In this document: in pieces, positions 7,389-15,757 of the stretch
How positions within the stretch are numbered: position 1 is the first letter of the stretch
Layout: each line of letters begins with the position of its first letter
Assembly (NCBI GenBank): GCA_900315605.1
Contig: OMZU01000013.1
Location: forward strand, 1-64,000
Direction of reading: 5' to 3'
DNA from: an uncultured Eubacteriales bacterium
Lineage (GTDB): Bacteria; Bacillota; Clostridia; Oscillospirales; Acutalibacteraceae
Length of the DNA: 64,000 nt
Made by a program: the position numbers and the translations under genes
Notes under the pieces: generated by a model
What the model was told of the DNA's origin: nothing
Seen by the model: the letters and a program-made list of their open reading frames with translations, nothing else
The model's database searches: none

Positions 7389-9371
7389 ATGTATAAGAAA
7401 ATCATATCCGCTGCTCTTTCGGCTCTGCTTGTAACAGGCACGGCGGCTTGCTTCTCGGGCTGCGAATCTTCCGGCGGCAATACCTTTAAGACTGCCGACA
7501 AGGTTCAGGACGGCGCGATCTTGCAGGCGTTCAGCTGGGATTTTAACACGATCAAGGCTTCGCTTCCCGACATAGCCGCCGCGGGCTTTTCTGCGGTTCA
7601 GACCTCGCCGATCAACGAGTGTCTGGAGGGCGAGGACGGCGGAATGCAGCTTTACGGCAACGGAAAGTGGTACTATCACTACCAGCCCACCGATTTTAAG
7701 ATCGGCAACTATCAGCTTGGCACGCGCGACGAGTTCAAGGAGCTTTGCGAGGAGGCGGACAAGTACGGTATCAAGATCATTGTTGATATCATTGCCAACC
7801 ACACTACCCCCCAGCTTGACGCGGTGAGCAAGGACCTGATCGAAGCCGGCGGCGGAAGCTTTGACACTCTTTTTCACAAAAACAACTCAAAGGATATCAA
7901 GGACTACAGCGACAGGCTGATGTGTACCACCGCTAAGATGGGCGGCTTGCCGGACATCAACACCGAGCGTCCGTCGTTTCAGGAGTATTTTATCAGCTTT
8001 GTCAACGACTGCATCGCCTGCGGTGCAGACGGCTTTAGGTACGACACGGCAAAGCACATCGGCTTGCCCGACGATCCCAAGGAGGACGACGGCTTTGAGA
8101 ACAACTTTTGGAAGCGGGTGACCAAGGATATCGACAAGGCTGACGACATGTTCATCTACGGCGAGGTGCTCCAGGGCAACAACGACCGAATTGCAGATTA
8201 TATCAACGAGATCGGCAGAACCACCTCAAGCTCATACGGCAGCAAGCTTCGCGCTGCGCTGATGAACAATATCGTTGACACAAGCTCTGTCAAGGAATAC
8301 TGGCTGGGCAACGCGCCGCTGAATATGGTGACCTGGGTCGAGTCTCACGACAACTATATCAACGACGGAACAGCCTTTGACCTGACAAACGAACAGGTGC
8401 TTTTGGGTTGGTCGATTATTGCCGCGAGAAAGGACGGAACTCCGCTGTTTTTCTCGCGCCCCTATAACTGCACAACAGAGAATATCTGGGGCATGAACCG
8501 GATCGGCGCGCAGGGCGACGATATCTACAAGAGCAGCACCGTTTCGGCTGTGAATTTCTTCCGCACGGCTATGATAGGCGAGGAAGAGAACTTGGTCAAT
8601 CCAAACAAGGATTCAACGATTTTGATGATCGAACGCGGCAAAAAGGGCGCGGTGATCGTTAATACTATCGGCGAAAAGGCGGTCGATTTTGAAACCTCGC
8701 TTGCCGACGGAAAATATGTTGACCGCGTTGACGGCAAAACCGAATACACCGTCAAGGACGGCAAGCTCAGCTGTGATTCCAAGATAAAGGGCAATTCTGT
8801 TGTTGTGCTCTACAACGACGGCTTTACCGCACACGACGCTCCGGCAAACGCAGGCGTTGCCAAGGACACGGTGTTTACCTTTGAAAAAGGCAGCATGGAC
8901 GTTACGCTCACGCTTGAAAACGCCGACGAGGGACAGTATACTATCTCGGGCGGAGAGAGCAAGAGCTTTAAGGACGGCGACAAGGTGACGCTTACTCCCA
9001 CAGACGGCGGCGCAACTATCCTTGAGCTGACTGCCGAGAACAAGAGCGGACTCAAAACCTATGAAAAGCTGGCTTTCTACAAGCCCGAGGTTTTTGAGGT
9101 CAAAAAGGGCGAGAAGATATATTTTGAAAAGCCCTCAGACTGGGACGACGAGATCAACGTTTATATCTATAATGAATCAGGCGAAGAGATCGGCGACTGG
9201 CCCGGAACGGCAATGACCAAAGAGGCAGACGGAAAATACAGCTATACATTTGAAAAGGACTGGAGCTCGCCGCTGGTTATCTTTAACGACGGCGACAAAA
9301 TCGACAGCGTTCAGTACCCTGCCGAAAGGGGCTTGAAGGCTGAAAAGGACAAAACCTACAACGTAGAATGA
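7389..9371 (+). CDS. Alpha-amylase lipoprotein, GH13 (AmyE-like), with C-terminal starch-binding region
   Basis: The 660-aa secreted lipoprotein has a signal peptide with lipobox FSGC (C25). The catalytic domain resembles Bacillus AmyE (GH13_28): it starts AILQAFSWDFNTIK and carries the nucleophile D219 (GFRYDTAKH), acid/base E259 (YGEVLQ) and D321 (WVESHDNY). Residues from about 480 form beta-rich modules; the last 80 (INVYIYNESGEEIGDWPGT...) resemble a CBM26-type starch-binding module. It should hydrolyse alpha-1,4 glucan at the cell surface and feed the maltodextrin importer encoded at 17.8-21.8 kb. SD is AGGATGGTGA; the promoter lacks a good -35, suggesting activator control. It is probably co-transcribed with the next gene. 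Confidence 0.9.
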   Translation: MYKKIISAALSALLVTGTAACFSGCESSGGNTFKTADKVQDGAILQAFSWDFNTIKASLPDIAAAGFSAVQTSPINECLEGEDGGMQLYGNGKWYYHYQPTDFKIGNYQLGTRDEFKELCEEADKYGIKIIVDIIANHTTPQLDAVSKDLIEAGGGSFDTLFHKNNSKDIKDYSDRLMCTTAKMGGLPDINTERPSFQEYFISFVNDCIACGADGFRYDTAKHIGLPDDPKEDDGFENNFWKRVTKDIDKADDMFIYGEVLQGNNDRIADYINEIGRTTSSSYGSKLRAALMNNIVDTSSVKEYWLGNAPLNMVTWVESHDNYINDGTAFDLTNEQVLLGWSIIAARKDGTPLFFSRPYNCTTENIWGMNRIGAQGDDIYKSSTVSAVNFFRTAMIGEEENLVNPNKDSTILMIERGKKGAVIVNTIGEKAVDFETSLADGKYVDRVDGKTEYTVKDGKLSCDSKIKGNSVVVLYNDGFTAHDAPANAGVAKDTVFTFEKGSMDVTLTLENADEGQYTISGGESKSFKDGDKVTLTPTDGGATILELTAENKSGLKTYEKLAFYKPEVFEVKKGEKIYFEKPSDWDDEINVYIYNESGEEIGDWPGTAMTKEADGKYSYTFEKDWSSPLVIFNDGDKIDSVQYPAERGLKAEKDKTYNVE

Positions 9372-9387
9372 TCTGGAGGAAAAATCA

Positions 9388-10212
9388 ATGGCAGATAATA
9401 ATAATATAAAGGTTGAAAACAGCAAAATTCCTGCGGAGGACATCAAAAACCCCGAGCTTTGCGAGGCTATCCTCAAAATGCAGGAGGACGGAAGCAAGGA
9501 AAATATCGACCACATGATCGACGAGGTCATCAAGGCAAAGTTTATTTTGCCGGCGCTTGTCAAGTCGATCCCAAGGGCGCGCACGACCAACGGACAAACT
9601 GTGATGGAGAACGCTACCCAGGTTCAGTTCAGGCTTCTTGAAAATAACAACAAAGAGAAATTCTTCGGAATTTTTACCGATGTTGAAGAGATGTACAAGT
9701 GGAACGGAACCGAAAAGGCGCACAAGGTCGTTACCGATTTTGACAGCATTTCGCAGATGGTCATGGATCCCAGCTCAGACGTCAAGGGCTTTGTTATCAA
9801 CGCCTTTGGCAAGAGCGTTGTGTTCCCCAAGCCTATGGTCATCTCGATCAAGCAGCAGAAGGATTTTCTCCAAAGCGAGCAAAACACCCTCAAGCCCGAT
9901 TCTCCGATCCAAATCGGCGAGCCAAAGGAATACCCGATCGACCTTATGGCGGCTCTTATCAACCACTTTAGCACCGAGCCGCTGGTAAACGCAGCATATT
10001 TGAGAATGCTCGAACAAGAGGGCAAGCAGAGCCTGTTTGTGGTTGTTGACTTTGCCGGCAACCTTGAGCAGACCTTTGCGGCGATCTCAGAGGTCGCAAA
10101 GCCGTATCTTGACGACGAGATCCAGCTTTCGATGATGCCCTATTCAATGGATTTTGCAAAGAACGCGGTAAAGGGAATCGATCCGTTCTATAAGAAGGAC
10201 AGCAATTTATAA
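9388..10212 (+). CDS. SseB family protein
   Basis: The 274-aa cytoplasmic protein has no signal or membrane segment. The N-terminal half (FILPALVKS...; KFFGIFTDVEEMYKW; FDSISQMVMD) is the SseB N-terminal domain, and the second half (PLVNAAYLRMLEQEGKQSLFVVVDF) matches the SseB C-terminal domain. SseB is named from enhanced serine sensitivity in E. coli, but its biochemical role is unsettled. The SD GGAGG is good and the gene begins 16 nt after the amylase stop, so the two share a transcript. A terminator follows. Confidence 0.8.
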   Translation: MADNNNIKVENSKIPAEDIKNPELCEAILKMQEDGSKENIDHMIDEVIKAKFILPALVKSIPRARTTNGQTVMENATQVQFRLLENNNKEKFFGIFTDVEEMYKWNGTEKAHKVVTDFDSISQMVMDPSSDVKGFVINAFGKSVVFPKPMVISIKQQKDFLQSEQNTLKPDSPIQIGEPKEYPIDLMAALINHFSTEPLVNAAYLRMLEQEGKQSLFVVVDFAGNLEQTFAAISEVAKPYLDDEIQLSMMPYSMDFAKNAVKGIDPFYKKDSNL

Positions 10213-10241
10213 TTCCTTTACTGAAATATTAACATGAACTA

Positions 10242-10286
10242 AAAACCTCTCCGGACTCGTTTTTCAGAGTACGGAGAGGTTTTTTA
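10242..10286 (+). terminator. Terminator of the amylase-sseB transcript
   Basis: AAAACCTCTCCG (10242-10253) pairs with CGGAGAGGTTTT (10273-10284), followed by further T residues. Confidence 0.88.
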
Positions 10287-10287
10287 A

Positions 10288-10460
10288 TTGACAGTTGACA
10301 GTTGACAATGGACAATTTTGGTCGTGAAGATAGAATAAATATAAAAAATAACTTTGTTCCCGACTGTATTAGTATTGCTATAGTTTTATTAATACAGCCG
10401 TAGCGACCTGTTTAACGTTGTGCTTCTCCGAGGTTGCACACATGGGTGCGACCCTACGGA
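10288..10460. repeat. Tandem repeat plus unit A plus unit B (solo composite)
   Basis: A (TTGACAGTTGACAATGGACAAT) flank is followed by unit A (GGTCGTGAAGATAG...TTTGTTCCCGACTG) and a unit B half (CCGAGGTTGCACACATGGGTGCGACCCTAC). About 140 bp from 10310 is nearly identical to 41110-41252, including the unusual GTCGTGAAG arm and TACAGCCGTAGCGACCTG, so these two copies are recent duplicates. Confidence 0.75.
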
Positions 10461-10507
10461 AGAACACTTTCGTGACAAAAATGATTTACGTCTTTTAAAC
10501 AAAAAAC

Positions 10508-10536
10508 TTGACAATCTCTCTGTCAGCGTATATAAT
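10508..10536 (+). promoter_or_regulatory. Promoter of the leuA T-box transcript
   Basis: TTGACA (10508-10513) and TATAAT (10531-10536) have a 17-nt spacer. The upstream context AAAAAACTTGACA is shared with the rplU and abrB-like promoters in this window. Confidence 0.88.
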
Positions 10537-10542
10537 AGTTAC

Positions 10543-10835
10543 TAACAACAATTAAATCCCCTTTAAAGACTGTGACGGGAACAAGATATAAGCTCCGAGG
10601 CAAAGAGAGCCGGCGGTTGGTGTGAGGCGGCGCGAGGACTTGTATGAATAGCTCATCCCCGAGTTTTCCGGGCGAACCCTTTTGGGTGTAGTCTTGGAAC
10701 GTTTGACTGCGTTATAGGTCAGGACTTTGTTAGAAGTCTCTAAGGGTCGCGCGGCGACGTGCGGCTGAATTTGGGTGGTACCGCGATTTTATTCGTCCCT
10801 TAATGCAATTTACAGTTGCTTTAGGGGACTTTTTT
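10543..10835 (+). promoter_or_regulatory. Leucine T-box riboswitch with terminator
   Basis: The leader holds the stem I hallmark GAGAGCCGGCGGTTGGTG and a specifier loop, GAATAG-CTC-A, with CUC (10652-10654) matching the leucine anticodon GAG. The T-box TGGGTGGTACCGCG (10772-10785) follows. The terminator GTCCCTTAATGCAA/TTGCTTTAGGGGAC (10795-10829) ends in a T run. Uncharged tRNA-Leu should bind the specifier and T-box bulge and favour antitermination, switching on leuA during leucine shortage. Confidence 0.93.
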
Positions 10836-10866
10836 GATTGTAATAATCATTATGGAGGACTGTTTT

Positions 10867-12543
10867 ATGAACACGTCATTTGAAAAGTACATTCCGTTTG
10901 AACAAATCAAGCTTCCGGACCGCACTTGGCCCGACAATGTGATCACAAAGGCTCCCATTTGGTGCAGCGTTGACCTCAGAGACGGCAACCAGGCTCTTGT
11001 CGATCCGATGAATCTGGAAGAAAAGCTTGAGTTTTTCCACGCGCTTGTAGACATGGGCTTTAAGGAGATCGAAATCGGCTTTCCCAGCGCGTCCGAGACA
11101 GAATACGAGATCTGCCGCGAGCTGATCGAAAATAATCATATTCCCGACGACGTTACCATTCAGGTTCTTGTTCAGGCGCGCGAGCACCTTATCCGCAAGA
11201 CCTTTGAGGCGATCAAGGGCGCAAAAAACGTTATCGTGCATTTTTACAATTCAACCTCGACCCTCCAAAGAAAGGTCGTTTTCAAAAAGGATATGCAGGG
11301 GATCATCGACATCGCGGTTGAGGGCGCAAAGCTGATAAAGCACCTCACCGACGAGTACGAGGGCGACACCGATATCCGCTTTGAATATTCGCCCGAAAGC
11401 TTTAGCGGCACCGAGATGGACAACGCAGTTGAGATCTGCGACAGGGTAATGGAGGTCCTCGGCTCAACCAAGGAAAATCCCGTTATTTTGAATTTGCCGA
11501 ATACCGTTGAAATGTGTACCCCAAACACCTATGCCGACCAGATAGAGTATTTTATCAGAAAGCTCAAAAACCGCGAGGCTGCGATCATCAGCGTTCATCC
11601 TCACAACGACCGCGGCTGCGGAGTTGCCGCCGGCGAGCTTGCGCTACTTGCCGGAGCCGAAAGGGTAGAGGGCACGCTCTTTGGCAACGGCGAGAGGACC
11701 GGAAATATGGATATCGTGACAATGGGCTTGAATATGTTCACCCAGGGCGTTGACCCCGGACTTGACTTTTCAAATCTGCCCAAGCTCCGCGAGATCTACG
11801 AACGCTGCACGGGCATGAAGATCGATCCGCGCCAGCCGTATATCGGCGAGCTGGTGTTCACAGCGTTCTCAGGCTCGCACCAGGACGCTATCAACAAGGG
11901 CTATCAGTATATGCGCGACAGCGGCACAAAGTTTTGGGAGATACCCTATCTTCCCATCGACCCTGCCGACGTCGGCAGAGAGTACGAGCCGATAATCAGG
12001 ATCAATTCTCAGTCCGGCAAGGGCGGCGCGGCGTTTGTTATGTCAAACAATTTTGGCTACGATCTGCCAAAGCGTATGCACCCCGAGTTCTCGCGTCTTG
12101 TTCAGGCAAAGTGCGAGCAGCTCGAAAGAGAGCTTATCCCCAAGGAGCTCTTTGAGGTGTTCGAGCAGAACTATCTCGATCATCCGATGAAATACAAGCT
12201 CACCAGCCGCAAAATATATGAGGAGAGCGAAAACGGCAAGGACTACGTTCACTTCAAGGGCAAAATGCTGATCGACGGCGAAAACGAGGTTAAACTCAGC
12301 GGAGTGGGCAACGGTCCTATAGACGCTTTCTTTAACGCGCTCAAGTCGATCGGTATCGACAAGTACCAGTTCATTTCCTACAGCCAGCACGCGATCTCTC
12401 AGGGCTCAGACTCCAAGGCAGTTTCTTATATCGAGCTGAAAAAGCCCGACGGAAAGAACATCTTCGGAATCGGTATCGACGCCAACGTAAACGTAGCCTC
12501 GGTTTTGGGAGTGCTCAACGCCATCAACAGAGCGGAAGCTTAG
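10867..12543 (+). CDS. leuA: 2-isopropylmalate synthase (type 2)
   Basis: This enzyme condenses acetyl-CoA with 2-ketoisovalerate, the first committed step of leucine synthesis. The 558-aa product is of the long LeuA type 2 class. It has the DLRDGNQAL catalytic motif (R38, D39), the metal-binding HPHNDRG and a C-terminal LeuA allosteric domain (DYVHFKGKMLIDGENEV onward). The start at 10867 follows GGAGG (10854-10858); an in-frame ATG a few codons upstream overlaps the T-box terminator region. The gene stands alone, without leuBCD. Confidence 0.94.
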   Translation: MNTSFEKYIPFEQIKLPDRTWPDNVITKAPIWCSVDLRDGNQALVDPMNLEEKLEFFHALVDMGFKEIEIGFPSASETEYEICRELIENNHIPDDVTIQVLVQAREHLIRKTFEAIKGAKNVIVHFYNSTSTLQRKVVFKKDMQGIIDIAVEGAKLIKHLTDEYEGDTDIRFEYSPESFSGTEMDNAVEICDRVMEVLGSTKENPVILNLPNTVEMCTPNTYADQIEYFIRKLKNREAAIISVHPHNDRGCGVAAGELALLAGAERVEGTLFGNGERTGNMDIVTMGLNMFTQGVDPGLDFSNLPKLREIYERCTGMKIDPRQPYIGELVFTAFSGSHQDAINKGYQYMRDSGTKFWEIPYLPIDPADVGREYEPIIRINSQSGKGGAAFVMSNNFGYDLPKRMHPEFSRLVQAKCEQLERELIPKELFEVFEQNYLDHPMKYKLTSRKIYEESENGKDYVHFKGKMLIDGENEVKLSGVGNGPIDAFFNALKSIGIDKYQFISYSQHAISQGSDSKAVSYIELKKPDGKNIFGIGIDANVNVASVLGVLNAINRAEA

Positions 12544-12544
12544 T

Positions 12545-12850
12545 CAATTGAAAATGGAAAATGGAAAATGGAAAATTTCGGTCGGGCAGACAGGTTTTTC
12601 TTAAAAAATGCCTTTGCTCCCGACCGGATCACTATTGACTCAATTCTTTATAGTTTTAAAATGAAGCAAACCGGACAGGAACGGAAATTAAAAAATCCGT
12701 TCCTGCCCGGTTTTATTTTTATAATATCACCATAATCAAAATCACTAATTCATAGAAATCATAGCAATAGTGATACAGTCGGGAGCAAACGTTTTTGATA
12801 GATTAATTCTGTCTGCCCGACCGAAATTTTCCATTTTCCATTTTCAATTG
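12545..12850. repeat. Composite repeat enclosing the leuA terminator
   Basis: (AATGGAA)n leads into unit A (CGGTCGGGCAGACAGG...GCTCCCGACCG, 12567-12615). The terminator follows, then inverted unit A (CAGTCGGGAGCAAACG...CTGTCTGCCCGACCG, about 12776-12824) and TTTTCCA repeats. The element fills the gap between convergent genes leuA and the QueC-like gene. Confidence 0.75.
12669..12720 (+). terminator. Terminator of leuA
   Basis: AACCGGACAGGAACGGA pairs with TCCGTTCCTGCCCGGTT (one mismatch), followed by TTATTTTT. It lies inside the composite repeat between convergent genes. Confidence 0.88.
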
Positions 12851-12851
12851 A

Positions 12852-13580
12852 TTAAGCTTCTTCCTGCTTTTTGTCGGCGTTCTTTGCAAGGATATATCTT
12901 CTTATCGCGGCGTCCGAAAAACGCTCGATCATGCCTTGTTCAATAGCATAGCGGCACGGATTGCAGATGCCGCAGGGCTTGCCGTTTATCGGAACAAAGC
13001 AGAACCAGGTGTCGTCGATTATGTCCTCAAGCCCCATTTTTATGAACATCTCTTTCATTTGCTTTTTGGTGTATCCAATAACCGGAAAGTGATAATGACC
13101 GAACAGATCATAACACTCAGGCTCGGAGTTTTCTTTGTCAAGAATATAGTAACCGCCGTACTCGTCCTCGACCTTTTTTATCGTGCCGTGTTTTTGGATA
13201 AATGCTTTTGCGTTTCCGCCGTCCTGTATCGAGATTTCGATTCCCTCGTGGTCAAGTGCGAATACGCCCAGAAAGTCGTACTGAGTGCCCAGATAATCAA
13301 CCTTTCTCAGCTTGAGATAAGCGTCCGAAACCGCCTCGTTTGTCTTGCGGCTCTCAACCGGAACATACACAAGCGGATTGATAGTCGCCTTGGTTCTGGG
13401 GTCGTTCAAAAGCTTTGTTCTGATAGTATTGATCGCGTTCAGCTCGTTTGGCTCCGACGGACGGTTGTTGCACAAATAGTAGGGGGTTATGATAACGTCC
13501 ATGCGCGAAAGCTGGCAAACCCTGAATGACGAATCAAAGCCGCCTGTCCACAATACCTCAAATTCCTTTTTCTGTTCCAT
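12852..13580 (-). CDS. QueC-like PP-loop ATPase with C-terminal zinc site
   Basis: The 242-aa protein begins with a PP-loop pyrophosphatase motif, WTGGFDSS (residues 11-18), of the adenine nucleotide alpha-hydrolase superfamily. It ends with a four-cysteine cluster (C-x8-C-x2-C-x2-C within FCFVPINGKPCGICNPC), as in 7-cyano-7-deazaguanine synthase QueC. No queD, queE, queF or tgt gene is near, and the region between the two motifs differs from housekeeping QueC. It may act in another pathway, such as nucleobase modification or a ligation-type reaction. Assignment to the QueC-like group is inferred from the two motifs. SD GGAAAGGA precedes ATG; it is monocistronic. Confidence 0.6.
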   Translation of the reverse strand: MEQKKEFEVLWTGGFDSSFRVCQLSRMDVIITPYYLCNNRPSEPNELNAINTIRTKLLNDPRTKATINPLVYVPVESRKTNEAVSDAYLKLRKVDYLGTQYDFLGVFALDHEGIEISIQDGGNAKAFIQKHGTIKKVEDEYGGYYILDKENSEPECYDLFGHYHFPVIGYTKKQMKEMFIKMGLEDIIDDTWFCFVPINGKPCGICNPCRYAIEQGMIERFSDAAIRRYILAKNADKKQEEA

Positions 13581-13682
13581 GATGTTTCCTTTCTATAACC
13601 AACTTGTTTTATACGCATAAGTGCGGCGTTGGATGATTTGTTATTTGTCAACAACTTAAGAAGGATCGGGAACCTTTACTGT

Positions 13683-13755
13683 GTAGGGGCGCACCCATGT
13701 GTGCGCCCTGAAAGCCATCGTGTTTCCGAGGGCGCACACGCGGGTGCGCCCCTAC
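13683..13755. repeat. Complete unit B palindrome
   Basis: GTAGGGGCGCACCCATGTGTGCGCCCT and its inverted partner AGGGCGCACACGCGGGTGCGCCCCTAC surround a 19-nt centre, making a 73-bp inverted repeat with GTAGGG...CCCTAC ends. Each arm is itself a small hairpin. The rest of the 13581-13819 gap shows nothing else. Confidence 0.75.
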
Positions 13756-13819
13756 GATTTTATTTTAGGAAACCTCAAAAAATCCCCTTAAATATTTGCT
13801 TAAGTTGTGGATATTGTTT

Positions 13820-15295
13820 TTATTTATCATTAAGCTCGTTTATGATCTCCGCAACAAGCTCGCGCTCGTCCATGTGATGCTTAACGCCCCTGATCTCTTG
13901 ATAGTCCTCGTGACCCTTTCCGGCAAGCACGATAATATCTCCGTCCTGCGCGTTTTCAATGCAGTAGCGTATCGCGTCCTTGCGGTTGGGCACAACAACG
14001 TATTCTCCGTCGGTTTTGGCAAGCCCGGTCTTGATGTCCTCAATGATGTCCATAACGTCCTCAAAGCGCGAGTTGTCCTCTGTTATCACCGAAAGGTCGG
14101 AGAGCCTGCCCGATACCTCGCCCATTTCGTAACGCCTCACCTTTGGGCGGTTGCCGCCTGCGCCGAACATTGTGATAAGTCTGTTTGGCTCGTACTGTCT
14201 CAGGGTGGTGAGCACGTTTTCCATTGACAGCGCGTTGTGGGCGTAGTCGATCAGCAGGGAATAGTTGCCGGGAACCTTGACAGGCTCGACCCTGCCCTTG
14301 ACTCCCGCGGCTTTTAAGCCTTCGAGTATCGCTTCGTCGGGCACGTCAAAGAACGAAACTGCCGAGATCGCGGCAAGCGCATTGTAGGCGTTGAATTTGC
14401 CGGGGATCCCCACGTCAACCGAAAGCTCCTTTATTCCGGTGGTTTTAAAATGTATTCCGATAAAGCCGTTTTCGTTCAGCAGCCTGTCGTCAGAGGCGCG
14501 CAGCTGAGCGGCGTCCGAAAAGCCAAAGGTGAGGATTTCACCCTCAAAATCCTTTGTGACCTCCTGCCACATTTTGTCGTCAATATTTGCCGCGGCATTT
14601 CGGCACTGACGGAACAGCAGGCTCTTGCAAAACAGATATTCCTCCATGTCCTTGTGCTCAACGCCGCCGATGTGGTCGTTTGAAAAGTTTGTGAATATTC
14701 CGACGTCAAAGGTCATTCCGGCAAGCCGGCTGTGCTTGAGCCCGAGCGACGAGGCTTCGATCACCATAGCCCTGCAACCGCAGCTCACCATATCCCTGAG
14801 TGCCTTTTGTATCTCATAGGACTCGGGCGTGGTGTTGTCGGTCTTGATTGTTTTGCCGTCATAAATTATGCCCAGCGTGCCAATCGTTCCGGTTTTTATT
14901 CCTGCCTTCTCAAAAATCGAGGCGATCATAGCCGTGGTTGTGGTTTTGCCCTTTGTTCCGGTCACAGCGACCGTCATAAGCTCCTTTGCCGGATTCCCAA
15001 AGAACTCCGCGCTCATAAGCGCGAGCGCAAGACGTGTGTCGGGGGTTTTGACCAGGGCAACGTTTTCGGGAACCTCAAAGTCGGGATCGTCGCTGACGAT
15101 CAGCGCGGACGCGCCGCTCTCGACGGCGGAGCTCAAAAATCTGTGACCGTCCGAGGTGTAGCCCTTTAGCGCAACAAAGGCGCAGCCCTTTGTCACCTTG
15201 CGCGAATCATAAACAAGCCCCGTGATCTCCGGGTCGGTCGCGTTGCTCAGGGGAATATCGTATTCTATGTTTTTGAGAAGTTCACTTAGCTTCAT
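13820..15295 (-). CDS. murE: UDP-N-acetylmuramoyl-tripeptide synthetase MurE
   Basis: The 491-aa Mur ligase adds the third residue of the peptidoglycan stem peptide. It has an N-terminal UDP-binding domain, the ATP loop GTKGKTTTTAMIAS (about 112-125), TTPES, and a C-terminal substrate domain. Where meso-diaminopimelate enzymes usually carry DNPR, this protein reads TEDNSRFED, so the third-residue specificity cannot be assumed; meso-DAP remains most likely because three of the four residues match. SD GGAGTGAAATT precedes the ATG. The gene stands alone rather than in a dcw cluster. Confidence 0.9.
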   Translation of the reverse strand: MKLSELLKNIEYDIPLSNATDPEITGLVYDSRKVTKGCAFVALKGYTSDGHRFLSSAVESGASALIVSDDPDFEVPENVALVKTPDTRLALALMSAEFFGNPAKELMTVAVTGTKGKTTTTAMIASIFEKAGIKTGTIGTLGIIYDGKTIKTDNTTPESYEIQKALRDMVSCGCRAMVIEASSLGLKHSRLAGMTFDVGIFTNFSNDHIGGVEHKDMEEYLFCKSLLFRQCRNAAANIDDKMWQEVTKDFEGEILTFGFSDAAQLRASDDRLLNENGFIGIHFKTTGIKELSVDVGIPGKFNAYNALAAISAVSFFDVPDEAILEGLKAAGVKGRVEPVKVPGNYSLLIDYAHNALSMENVLTTLRQYEPNRLITMFGAGGNRPKVRRYEMGEVSGRLSDLSVITEDNSRFEDVMDIIEDIKTGLAKTDGEYVVVPNRKDAIRYCIENAQDGDIIVLAGKGHEDYQEIRGVKHHMDERELVAEIINELNDK

Positions 15296-15318
15296 AATTT
15301 CACTCCGTTTCGTAATAT

Positions 15319-15346
15319 ATTATAGCATGATTTGAATTTTTTACAA
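15319..15346 (-). promoter_or_regulatory. Promoter of murE
   Basis: On the minus strand, TTGTAA (15346-15341) and TATAAT (15324-15319) have a 16-nt spacer and lie about 25 nt before the start codon. Confidence 0.7.
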
Positions 15347-15479
15347 TAATTTTTTGTGAATTTTAGATATCTTTAGATGAACTTTAGATTAGGGGTGTAT
15401 AATTTGATTATAATTTCGGTATATTATTTAATATATTATAGTCAACACCGCATAATTCATTACATTTTTATTAGTGTGA

Positions 15480-15575
15480 AGCTTGGAGTTTGGAGTGTGG
15501 AGTTTCGGTCGGGCAGACAGGTTTTGTTTGGAAAATATGTCTGCTCCCGACTGTATTACTTTGGCTATAGTTTTC
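15480..15575. repeat. Unit A with TGGAGTGTGGAGTT tandem flank
   Basis: Flank (TTGGAGTTTGGAGTGTGGAGTT) is followed by CGGTCGGGCAGACAGG...ATGTCTGCTCCCGACTG and GGCTATAGTTTT. In this copy the inner arms AGACA/TGTCT also pair, giving a longer stem. The remaining 15296-15757 sequence holds the murE promoter and repeat E only. Confidence 0.7.
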
Positions 15576-15652
15576 CTTTAATTATAAGGGCGACCAATAG
15601 CAGTTACCACAATATTAAGGCAACAGCTTTTACAATATGAGAAATCGCGTAT

Positions 15653-15724
15653 CCCGACGTTGAACACCGTTATCATTATCGACACAGTTCGGATAGGCGG
15701 AAGAGTGCCCAACGGCACAAAAAG
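15653..15724. repeat. Dispersed repeat E, copy 2
   Basis: It starts CCCGACGTTGAACACCG and ends GTGCCCAACGGCACAAAAA, clearly homologous to 3112-3180, and ends about 34 nt before the hydrolase start codon. The terminal hairpin GTGCC-N4-GGCAC is conserved while its loop changes from CACC to CAAC. Confidence 0.65.
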
Positions 15725-15757
15725 TATAAGAACAAAGAAAAAAGTTAGGAGCTACCA

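Noticed and set aside
10288..10460. Unit A and B repeats as ordinary terminators only
   Set aside because: Several copies are followed by no T run, are next to real terminators (10242, 12669, 40973), and occur in both orientations with conserved flanks, so termination alone does not explain them.
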